Of a stretch of 64,000 nucleotides of DNA, positions 26,060-36,700 are shown piece after piece. Made by a program: the position numbers and the translations under genes. Every line of letters starts with the position of its first letter. Positions within the stretch are counted from its first letter, which is position 1. The notes beneath the pieces are model-generated. The model worked only from the letters and a program-made list of their open reading frames with translations. It did not search any database and had not been told where the DNA came from. Source of the stretch: Prinia subflava (taxonomy: Eukaryota; Chordata; Aves; Passeriformes; Cisticolidae); assembly GCF_021018805.1 (NCBI RefSeq), contig NC_086248.1, positions 94,573,239 to 94,637,238 on the forward strand, in the 5' to 3' direction.

Positions 26060-26069
26060 ACAGGAGTTT

Positions 26070-26600
26070 TAGTTTCGGTGCCGGCCGGAGCACGGTGCGA
26101 GGACTGCCCTTACTGAAGGACTAAACTTGGGGCGAGAAGCCCCAGCCGTGTTTGCAGGGGGATGCCCGGCTGGCAGAGGTTTGCAGCCGAACCCTGAATG
26201 TAAACACGGGAAAGCAGGCAGATCAGAGCGCTCAGGGTCTGGGGAGAGCTGGCTGCTCCCCCTCCCTCCCTCCCTTCTCCCTGCCCGGCCCCGCCGGGGC
26301 TCTCCCTCCCCACGGGGTGCGCAGGGGTCCCGCCGCCTCCCACCGCTGCCCCCCTGGGCGGCACGGGAGCGGGGATGGTGATGCCAGGCAGGTCCGAGCA
26401 GCCCCGGGAGCGTCCTCTTGCCACGGCCCCTCCCCGTGCCGTGGAAAGAAAACATCGCTGAGCCTGAGGAGAGGCAGCGCCGCTGCCCCGCGGGGAGGCC
26501 GTGGGGGAACAGCGGCCCTCGCCGCCGGTCGGAGCCCCCCGCCTCAGCTCGGGGGAGGCGGAGAGCGGCAACAAGAAAGGAGCCGGGCTTCCCAAGTAGC
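26070..26600. promoter_or_regulatory. CpG island, possible promoter of an unannotated transcript
   Basis: By hand count there are about 44 CpGs between roughly 26077 and 26585, and GC is about two thirds of the bases. The rest of the window is AT-rich and CpG-depleted. CpG islands of this kind mark promoters or developmental regulatory hubs in vertebrates. Several long overlapping frames cross it on both strands (184 codons at 26152-26706 +, 178 codons at 26110-26646 -); they are proline-, glycine- and arginine-rich compositional shadows. There is no TATA box at an obvious position and no clear splice donor, so neither the direction nor the product of transcription can be read from the sequence. 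Confidence 0.75.
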
Positions 26601-26734
26601 CCTTCTTAGAGGGGAGGGAGAGAGAGCAGGAGAGAGAGACAAACATCTGGGGATTGGACCATATGCTAAAGCTTTGTCTTGTCCTTCAAAGTTAGGCTGC
26701 CCTTGAAGTGATTTGTCAGGCGGCCTAACAGTGA

Positions 26735-27085
26735 CAGGGAGAATGTGGAGCGGTGGAGAGAGGGATGGAGGTGGTGCGGGGAGGCAGGGCCCAGAGGCAG
26801 GGGAGAGGGGGAACGAGGTACGGACAGAGAAACAAAAAAGAAAAGAGGAAAGGGGAAGCAGCAAGTAACAGGAAAGAATGAACAAAATAGCTTCTCTCTC
26901 CATCAGAGGACGATTTTCACTTGAAAGACAGGAGCGTGGAATGAGAGGAGGAAAAGGGGGGAAACAGCAGAGGAGGAAGGAGAGGAGAGACAAAGGCTGG
27001 TAGGGGAGAGCGGGAGAGGAGAGGGTGAAGCAGGGGAGCAGAGCTGATGTGAGAAGGGAAGGACTGAGAAACAGCGGCTGCTGAT
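26735..27085 (+). repeat. Purine-rich (GA-rich) low-complexity tract
   Basis: The + strand is dominated by G and A over about 350 bases, with many GAGAGG, GGGGA and GGAAGG words and few pyrimidines. It directly follows the CpG island. GAGA-type tracts are common near vertebrate promoters; here they also account for the long serine/leucine/proline-rich frame on the - strand. Confidence 0.8.
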
Positions 27086-27129
27086 GCTCTTTCTGCCGCC
27101 ACCTCTTTTTTTCCCTCTTCCCTTTTGCC

Positions 27130-27380
27130 CGCCAAGTGCTGAACTGATTAGAGTGTAATTAAGGCCATAAAACCCTCGGCTTATCCACCTGTTTATTCAC
27201 TAAAGTCGCGGGCTCATCAGGCAAATTAGCTGCTTCCAGGCTGCACGTTGGGCCTAGAGCTGGCCTGATTAATGAAGTTTATTGGGAGCTGTTAAAAGCA
27301 TTAACTGAAGGAAATCTCGGCAATTCGTCATATTTAAGGGATGGAAATTAAATCTCCCCATGCAAATGAGGGGAGACTGA
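27130..27380. promoter_or_regulatory. Candidate enhancer/conserved element with octamer and homeodomain cores
   Basis: The block is dense in TAATTA/ATTAA-type homeodomain cores (GTGTAATTAAGG near 27154, GATTAATGAAG near 27267), has TTTATT words, and ends with a perfect POU octamer ATGCAAAT at 27360-27367. It retains isolated CpGs (near 27177, 27208 and 27318) and lies immediately beside the CpG island and GA tract. No frame across it resembles a protein. The call is by resemblance to developmental enhancers; no alignment was available. Confidence 0.4.
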
Positions 27381-29406
27381 GGCGGCTTCTTCTGGAGGTG
27401 ACGGGGGTGGGGACACACGAGGGGCGCTCCCCCAGGCACAGCCCCCGGCAGCCGGGCTGCACCCACGACGAGTTTGCCTGGTCTCAGCAGGAGGGGCTTG
27501 ACAAAAAAGGACTGACAGATTTTAGAGTCCAAGAGCCCCTTGGTCCTTGGAGCCCCAAATGCAAGAATCAGGTCCCGAATGAGGCAATATAATCCTTTTG
27601 ATCTCTCTTTATGCTGAGGGCATCCCTCTAGGTGCTCGGGGCATTGCTGGTGTAGCTCATCCACACAGGGCTTTGTAAGGCAGCTTCCATGCCAGGTGGT
27701 TGTGTCCCCCTTGGTCAGACAAGCCATCTCCAGTTTATTTCTACTTTAAACCTTTTGCAATTTTCTTAGCTGTTAGTCACATTACGTGGCTGCAACACAA
27801 GCACAAAAGTCCACATAAAATTTGAAATACAAAATGGTTTTTTAAGCATCGTTCTTGACAAACCTTAAAACTGTGACAGTAGATGCTCTAGCTGACAAAC
27901 ACCTAAGAGATATATTAAGAAGAGATGGTCTAAGCAGCAGGAAATCCTATCAAGAGCTGAATATTCACCAGTTTTAAAAGTGTTTTCTTCTGGCATGTCA
28001 ATCTGATTTTATTTCTGACATGAATGGCATTTATCATACCCGAAGCTTCATGAGCCAAAGCATTTTTATATTAACAATTTATAATAAAAGAGAAATTACA
28101 AAGGGTCACAACAAGGAGTGAATGTCCTGAGGAAGGGATAATGAGAAGAAAGGAAGGTCAAAGAAAACATCTTGGCCTTGCTATTTTTACTGAGCGTTCA
28201 GTTCACAATGGTATTATGTTTACAATTTATTTATTTTGAATATTTTCATGTGAAATGAAGAAATCACTGTCATCTCATATATAAGATATTTATACCCAAA
28301 TATTGAATTGTGAACATGATAGGGAGGGAGAAGAGAGAAAATTCATATTTGATGATATTCTAATTCTATATGCTTCTCTGTCTAATTATTACAAAGCTAA
28401 TTATTTGTTACAATTATTAGATTAACACTTTGCTAATCAGTTTTCTTCTCCTTTGTAGAGTAGCACCAGAGCAGTGAAATGCAAGGTGAGAATGTTGTCT
28501 GGATTTTCAACAGAAAATTAGAGTGCCATTTTCCTTAGGTGCAGATTAGTTCAGCTGCTCTGTGATTTACAACCAGTACAGCATAGTCTGTATCACATCC
28601 TACTACATGGCACCTTTGTTCCTACAGCGATGATTTCCTAACTTTTTGGATGTGGACACTTTTTGCCAGTGGCAAAATGTCCCTCTCCCCCTGGCATCTC
28701 CCCTCAGGAAGGTTTCACCCATCAGCCCACCCTGTGGGGCAGGAGGAACCACAAGTTTCGTCCAAACAACAGGCACAAGAACATGGACAGGTACCAGGGC
28801 AGAGCCCTGCACACACACACATTTTGAATGCACTTCAGGCACAAAACAGTGCATTTTTTAAAGACACATGGTGCCCTTAAAACACACAACTCAGCTGTTA
28901 TCAACAGCAAAGGACTGAATCAGCTGCTACTAAACATACAAACCAAACCAACCCAAAACTTCCTGGCAACCTGTGCAGCTGAATTTTTTTATAAAAAGAG
29001 TCAATAGAGAATGCTGCTAATGCTGCATGCAGCACAACACAGAAGGTTTCCTATTGATATTTCTGGAGAAAAGAGGGAAAAGTGTTTCAATGGAAAAGCC
29101 CTTTATTGTTACTAGCTGCAAGTTAACAAAGCGTTTCCTAGAGAATTAAATGACAGCAGTATTTTCTAGTTATGTGTTTATTTGCAGAAATACAAAAGAT
29201 AATTGTAATCAAGTAATTTGTGGCTACTTTTGGGTTTTTTGCATAATTTAAGAACATTTAATATAAATCTATGTTATCACAAAGTGATTTTAATATCAGG
29301 CAATAAAGTGCTAAAATTTCAGGAAAAATAAACACTTTAGGGTTTTCACTGAAAAAAAATAGATCTGTCCAGGAGAGTGTTTTTTTTTTCTAAATTAGCA
29401 GATTGT

Positions 29407-29441
29407 TCTTTTTTCTTTTCTTCTTCTTCTTCTTTTTTCTT
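29407..29441 (+). repeat. (TTC)n-type pyrimidine simple repeat
   Basis: A short run of TTC triplets is embedded in T-rich sequence. Confidence 0.85.
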
Positions 29442-30532
29442 TAGAGGATTACTTAAATGAAATTCAATTACTTGTGAAACACAGTATCAAAACACTTATT
29501 TTTCTTGATTACCAGTCCCTCAATACATTGATTTGCCCCATTATTTGGGGTCTTTTAGTTCTGCCACTAATGAGATGTGGTACTTGCAACTTTTTTCTCT
29601 CTGTTTCAGGAGTAGAATAAGCTATTTAAAGAGAAATGTTTAAGTGAAATCTCAAAAACCTGTAACCACACTAAAAGCAGGTGGTTTAGTTACAGATGAT
29701 ATTTTTGGAAGAAATATCTGATATTGTTGTGGACTATCTAGTTATAAAAGATTTTACATGAAGAATGATAAAGCATTGCAGTGGTTAAGCACTCTCAGCC
29801 CCAGTAATTGTGATTATTTATATTATATCACTCCTTTTCATGAGTGATTCTGACTTTGACAGGGATATTTTCCTCCTGACTGAAACTTCAATTGCAAGAT
29901 TTGCTTGTGGAGGCCCAGTCAGGAACGAAAAAAAGTCAGTAATTTAAACCTGCTCTTCATATATACGTACAGAACTCCAGTTATTAAACTAAAAGGACGC
30001 TGAATTGCAGAACTCAGGTTGCATAAACAGGTAAAATCAGCATGTCTTCAAAACCACAATATAATCAGTTGATTTTTTCTTTTGCATCAATATTAACAGT
30101 ATATCAACTATAGGAACAGTGTCATGCCCAAACTCAAGATAATCTTAATGAAAACACCCAGTTATTTGCAATTTTTCTTTCACTTGCCTGATTCAACAGT
30201 CGTGGAAACAAGGCAAATTTTATCACAGCAGAAAACTACATTAGGGTACATTCAGAGCTAAATTTAGCCCTCTGAGATCAAGAATGATCTTACAGCCAGG
30301 GCCAAATTATTCTCTTTAACTGCACTGTACAAAAGATGTTCTAAATGATGAAGACCCTGCTCTGTCCTTGAATAAGCGCAGAAGACAGAGACCTCAGTGG
30401 GAGGAGTGTGAGCTGCTGCTCTGGTCAGAACTGAGTCCTAAGTGACCTCCTGCTTTTGCATGTGGTCTACTGCTTAGGCACACCAAGGTTGGAAAGGATA
30501 CAATTTAACTGTAACCTATTTTTTTTTGCCTC

Positions 30533-30555
30533 CTGATAGTTTACTAAACTATCAG
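30533..30555. repeat. Perfect 11-bp-arm palindrome with inverted GATA motifs
   Basis: CTGATAGTTTA (30533-30543) is followed by one base and then its exact reverse complement TAAACTATCAG (30545-30555). Each arm holds a GATA core (TGATAG). It could bind a GATA factor dimer or form a small cruciform; function is not shown. Confidence 0.9.
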
Positions 30556-30869
30556 TGATGCAGTTTTTGTGGCTTAATTAATTCTTTCACACTGTCTCCA
30601 TCCATCTCAGTCATATATATTTGAATATTTCCTCTTATTAACATTTTACAGCACAGTTTTTTTCAGCTGTGGGTAGAACCACAATGTTAATGAATGACAA
30701 TTATCTTTCTTACTTATCTGAGAACTTTAATGAAGCTTCATTAAAATTGACATGATATGACTGGAAGAGTCATACAAAACCCTTTTTTTCATTTATAATA
30801 TTTTTTTCTATGAAATAGAAATCTTAATCTAATGTAGTTTTCTGGGAAACAATTCACCAGGAATCCTTT

Positions 30870-31250
30870 CCTGAATAGCGTCACGAAACTGGGACCTACA
30901 GGGGAATGCACTAGGGTGTCCTTTAGAGGGTTCTACCGTACCTTAGCACTTAGTTAATCCCCTCGTCAAACACACTCAAGGAAATGAAAGCTGCATGTCA
31001 CATTGCCGGTGTGAGGAATTGGCTAAAGGCTTTGCATTCGATTCTGGGTCTCAGAGAAGACAATACGTTCTGGGGGAAAGCAGCCTGAACAGTTCTGTCT
31101 GGAGCCACTGTAAATGCACACATGCTCTCATTTGTAGCATCGTCCCTGATCATCCAAAATTGCAGTCTGATGTGTTACAAAAGCTTAGCATCGAGGGGCA
31201 TTGCATCTGACATGCTGATCAACTATAGCAGCTGCACCTTAAAACTCCTT
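30870..31250. promoter_or_regulatory. Candidate conserved noncoding element
   Basis: At least eight CpGs are kept in moderately AT-rich sequence (for example near 30879, 30884, 30936, 30964, 31009, 31039, 31066 and 31191), although the flanking kilobases have almost none. CpG retention outside an island often reflects selection or unmethylated regulatory DNA. A 71-codon frame at 30995-31210 (+) shows no recognisable domain. Confidence 0.35.
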
Positions 31251-33219
31251 TTTATAGGCAGATTTTAAAAGTGCCTTAAAAGATGCTCTTTGAGCCGAGG
31301 CAGGGTAACAAAAAGATAGGAACATATCGTTCATGCAATTGCAAGTTAAACTTCCATCGTGTTTTAAATGTGTTTCTAGATTAATATTTTGAGAATAAGA
31401 ATCAAGTCATTGTCATTTTATTTTGACACACAGAATGATTTATCCTGTTTCAGTATCGCATATTTCCAGGAGAGAATGAAGCCCTTTTTTTCAAGTAAAT
31501 CTAAATTGCAACAGCAAGTGTTGTACTGTCATTTTAATGACAGCAGTAGACTTTAAGTATGGAATGAATCAATTATTGCAAGCACAGCCCCTGTGTAAAT
31601 CACTGATGGCAAACCAACCTCAGGATTATAAAATGAATCTTTGACAAGTATTCAAGGTTTCAGCATATTCTCAATAATGAGGATTAAGTACCTACTATCT
31701 GTGAAAGAAAAGTTTTATTCACTTACTAAAGGATATGTGAGTAATCATTAAGAGAGGTCAGATTAACTGAGGTAGTTTTTAAAAAAGGGCATCCAGTACA
31801 ACATCTGCTGGAAAATCAATGATAAATACGTCAATTTTTTTTAGAAAAAGGGAAAGATTAAGTGTAAGGCAGTGTAATGGAATGACTTAATGCTCTGTTT
31901 TTAAAGAATGGAGAGAAATTATAATGACATCATAAACTATCATTATGAAACTTTTTGACATTTTCATGTCAAGAAAAAGACTCTTCTTGAATCAAGAACA
32001 AATAGTGATTTCTGCTATCCATGGGCATTTCAGTCAAGTTCAAATTAATCCTGATTCTACACTGAGAGATGATGATAAAAAAGCCTCTGGACTACCCTGG
32101 TATACATTACATATTCTCGTATTTAACATTTTCACACCAAGAGAAAAATTGAATTCAAAGTTATAATCGTAGTTGAGCTGTGAAAATGGAAATATTTTTT
32201 TATTTGATTATGTGTCAATAATGCATACACTTTTTGAGAAGCTTTTGTAGTAAATATTTCATAACACTTTGCTGTTTTTGCCAGTACCCAAACATTATTG
32301 CATTGCCTTTTTCTTTTTAATTTCCACAAAATAATGCAAAATTGAGAACCAGTGTTATCATAATTGTAGACCAACATAATTTCATGATAGAATAAAGCAT
32401 TGTGTTCTGTCATAATTTGTATTTTAATTATTAATGAGAGCCTTTGCTTTAACTGTCAGAATTTTTTATTAATGTCTTATGATATTTGCATACTCTTTGC
32501 TTTTATATAGGGGGAGGATATAGAGGGGAATATATATTTATTTCCAATATGTTTGTATGGGTTTTCCATGGAAGGTTTGCTTTTGAAAGCTTTAACAATT
32601 GACTTCACATTGATGAAAAGGTGCTTTATATACAGTGGTATGAGGGAATAAAAAAATCTGCAATAATGCTACACTTTACAGTTTGCTATTCCCTTAAAAT
32701 AATTGAAAGCAACTTCAAATTGAAACAAATCTCTGTTGCTTGTAACAAAATAATGTGCCTGTTTACTTGTACTGCTGCATTTCTATTATGTTCTTTTAGT
32801 CAAAATTATATTTCTTTTATATGTATTTGTGCTTGTGTATATTTCTTCTTGTTTATGGCACAATGTGTCTCTTTGGCCCCATATGGATGATTCACAGTTC
32901 AATATTTTCGTTCTGCACTAAATAGTCAATTCATTACAAATTAATTCAATATTTCTAAATTGTATAAAACAGTGCATGCTTTGTTAAAGTAATATATTCT
33001 GCATAGGAATGAGAACGTTTATAACTCTAATAGCAAAAACATAATTGCATAATTTTGCAATAACTGAATTTTAGAATTAATCAAATATAAGTGTGTACAT
33101 TTGCAAAGTGTAAAATTTAGATAAAATATGTGTATATTAGAAAGAGAAATGATGAAACAATTACAGCTCAAATTACGGAAAAAACATGGGAATAAGCATT
33201 TCTCTTAAGAACATTTCTG
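31251..33219. other. Very AT-rich noncoding DNA
   Basis: The sequence is very AT-rich, with many ATTTGCAT-like and TTTATT words (a perfect octamer at 32484-32491). I see no gene, RNA or repeat. It may hold regulatory sequence but nothing specific can be supported. Confidence 0.45.
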
Positions 33220-33780
33220 CAAATAAGAGTGGCTGTAATTATTTGCTGTTTATCTAAGACTCTTAAGTTGTTAAATGCAAATGATTTTGAGCTATTGATG
33301 ATGAACACTTTGCTACTGCTCTCAACTAAGTGTTATAGTATTCTTTTTGTGCATTTCAGTGGTGCTTTTTCTAATTGCCCAGTTTTAATTATGATTTTTA
33401 AGTAAGACATTCGAGTCATCGGCTTGTCAGAGGAGGCAGTAGTTTACAAAGAGGCCGTTTCTCAGTAACCCCCAACAATTTCTTTGCAAATGATCTTAAA
33501 GAGTTACCTTAGCCTTAGAAATAAGCACGAATAGCGATGCACTTTTGCAGAAAACAAATCTGGAGGGATTTGGGAAAATGCAAGTGCATAAAACATTTCT
33601 TTCCATTGTGCAGTCGAAGGGCTGAGGTTTTGCAGTAAAAGTCTGGCATCTGGTGGTCCCAGGGAGCAATGGCATCCCACTCCAGAAGAAAACTAGGTGG
33701 TCACAGCCTGAATTAGCTCATCAGCTTGCAATAAACTAATTATTTCCAGAGTATGCTTATGTGAGGACTCCCGATTCAGA
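33220..33780. promoter_or_regulatory. Candidate conserved noncoding element
   Basis: The block contains a perfect octamer (ATGCAAAT, 33275-33282), a second TTTGCAAATG site near 33483, TAATTA-type cores (AAACTAATTATTT near 33735) and several retained CpGs (near 33412, 33421, 33454, 33527, 33535 and 33615). It has no plausible exon. This is one of the more enhancer-like stretches of the window by composition. Confidence 0.4.
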
Positions 33781-36700
33781 AGGACACTCCAGTACTCATT
33801 ACCACTGGCTGGGTTTTGTTTTCACCCCAGAATGTCTGCATTTCTCCCCAAAGAGGGAAATAATTGCACGTATCCAGAACTGTGATGAGCCTTGAAATGC
33901 CAAATAATGCCCCATGCAAGGCTCAGCAGAAGACAGAGGAGGGGACTTACTGCCTTTTCCCACCAGTAGTGCTTGGAAGACTGAAAAATAATTAGGAGGC
34001 CAAGATCCAAGAGTGCCATTCCAGGAAAGGAGAATTTCTTCCGTTCTCTGATGAACCAGAACAATATATTGGTGCACAACCATATTTATGAAAACCCATT
34101 CCTTCCTGTGTTCTAAGAGAACTAGCTCAGCAGAGGTTGTGGAGGTCTGGGTGGGGAAGGGGCACAGAAGTAGAGACCTTCAGAAATATGAAGTTCATTC
34201 TCCATCTTTTCAGGCAGTGACATAATATAATCCCTCTCAACAAGTGACAAAGAATTAAAATTTTCACTTTTTTTGACCAATAGACCCTTCTCAGCTCTGG
34301 TTACTTTAAAGGGTTACTAGTTATCTTCCAAGTTATCAAGCCGTCTTTGAGTTAAATAGTGCTTCACCTTTCCCTTCTTCATGTACCAAATGTACATTTA
34401 TAGACAATGACAAAAAGCTGGTTAATCTCCTCTCTCCAGACAGTCTCCATTCTCATTATCACCTTCCTACCTCTTCCTTGAGCTTTTTTATATTTTAGAG
34501 TAAAATAAAACCTCTCTCTGGAACAAAGATGGCCAAAATTGCATAGTGATACACGAGATCTCTCCTGAGCTAATACTAACGGCATGGATTCTCCATCTTA
34601 ATGGAAAACACAGCTCTGGATGTAGTCTTGCATTCCCCATGGCTACAATATGAACAAGTTTACATCTCTGCATGACCAGATTGCATCCATAGGTGCTCTT
34701 CATCTCATAATATTCCCAGAGAAGCTTCATTAATAATCTTTCTTCAACCTACTCGTAACATTACTTGATGTCATCACTCTTCATCTGTCTTATCATTTCC
34801 CTCAAAATGGAGTCTTTCTTAAGTTATTATTTTTACTAATCTGTCAGACTTATGATTGCTCTACTGAAGTTCAGAGGGATTATATTTGCAGTATTTCCTT
34901 TGTCTTGTAACCAAACACAGGTATCAGTTCCCTCTTTACATTTACCATTTTAAAAGAACTATTCTTTAAAAAATTTTGGATAAAGACTTACACAAAAAGG
35001 AAAGGTACCAAAATTCCCTCTAAATCTCTATTGCTGCCTTTTAAATACAGGTACATTATCCATTCTTTATCTGCCTGGTGTCACACAGAAAACAGATACA
35101 GTCCAATATTTGATACCATGGTTTTCTCCCAGATGCCAAATCTTGCAATCAAGCCCTCTTACTTTAGCCCGTTCAGGACTTTGGGGTTGTATTTTTCAGT
35201 GTATGTATTTTAAGCCTTTCCAAGGTGTAACTGAGCCTGAGTTTTGACAATGCTTATATTATCATTACACTTTTGGACTTGTAAGCCAGAGGTTATTTTG
35301 CTGATCTCTTTTCATATCTTGTACTTTGCGTGTTTTGTCTGGTGCCTTTTCAAGGTTATTATTTATCCAGTTGGAAAGTTTCTTCCCTTGAGCTGCAAAA
35401 AAGTTCTAGGTAACACTAGAAACCTTGACATAATGACATGCCAGATCTCTTCCATATCCAAGTCCCTCAGCTTCCCTGCAGACCTGCTTTTTTTTTCTTT
35501 TCCTTTTTTTTCCTAAATAAAATGGAAGGACATTTAAGGATGCTTCAGCCCAGACTATTTATTAAACACTTTTCTAGTACAATTCTGTTTTTAAAAAGAG
35601 TAAACTAAAAGAAAGCAAAACAACACAAGTAATTAGGCATTTGCATGATGAATTTTTCCTGTACTTCGTACAGTGTCCAAGCAGCCTCTCAGGGAAGGAT
35701 CATAATCATTTATGTACATCAAGTACATAGAACCACTCTGAGTACAATAAAAATGAGTAACATTGAAGTGCTGCTCTTTCACCAAGCATAAAGAATAGGC
35801 TGACCTATGCAACACTTCAAGGGTCTTACAGATCTGTGCTGTGCTTGTACAATAAAGGAGCGGGGGGGAAAAGGCTTATTGTTATTTTTAAATGATAATT
35901 TCCAGAGTCCAGAGGGTTCCAGAGGGTAAAGGAACAGGCAACTGATTATATCCCTTTCAGCAAAGGGGCAGTTTGGGATTTTTCATTGCACAGCAACATG
36001 AAATAGTACTGAGCTGATGAGACTGTCTGATACACCAAGAACAAAGGAAAACTCAGCAGGCAGCGACTTTGCCTTCCAAGTAGCCCATACAGTGACACCT
36101 GTGATTAGGCTTCAGCAGTCCTGCTTTCTACAGAGCAACCCTCACCACTCCTGCCTGCTGCTGGAATATTTTCTGTGTCCAGCCCTACTCCTTTCCTTTC
36201 TTCCATGCCTTGGTTGTTAGATAGTGTCCTCCCCAAAATCAGAAGACACTCTCTTTGTCCCTCTCATGTTTTGCCTTCCCCAGATATGTTTTCATACCCA
36301 GAACTCCAGGGAGAACACATTGCTTCTCATGAACAAGAGATGTAGTGTTGTTCCAGCTCCTTTCCTGACCTGCAGCACTTTCCCTACAAACACATGAAGG
36401 GCTAAGGAATAGGAGAGGCCAGAGAAGAGAGGTAGAGGATATATTTGTGTGGTGGAAATGATGCATCATTCACAAAAGCGGTTGAGAATTGCAGCTCTGT
36501 CAGTGCAGGACTAGTTTCCCCTCATAAGTACAGGAACGGCCACTCCTCTGTGTGCAGATCAGTGCAGACAAAACTACCTGGAGCACCTCCATCTCCTTGT
36601 GTACTGTCCCTTTTCTCCATCAGCCTTCAAAATGTAACACTGAGAAACTCTGGAGATCCTATTACAGAGAAGCACTTCAATGTAGTCAGAAATATAAAAG

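Larger units (their letters stand above)
27381..30869. other. Noncoding DNA between candidate regulatory blocks
   Basis: GC content falls away from the CpG island after about 27500. A TTC-rich simple repeat lies at 29407-29441 and a 23-bp palindrome at 30533-30555. I see no gene; frames are short apart from compositional ones at 27269-27727 (-). Confidence 0.5.

Noticed and set aside
26110..26706. Long overlapping frames in the CpG island on both strands
   Set aside because: GC-rich DNA has few stop codons; the peptides are low-complexity Pro/Gly/Arg/Ala and overlap each other in several phases.
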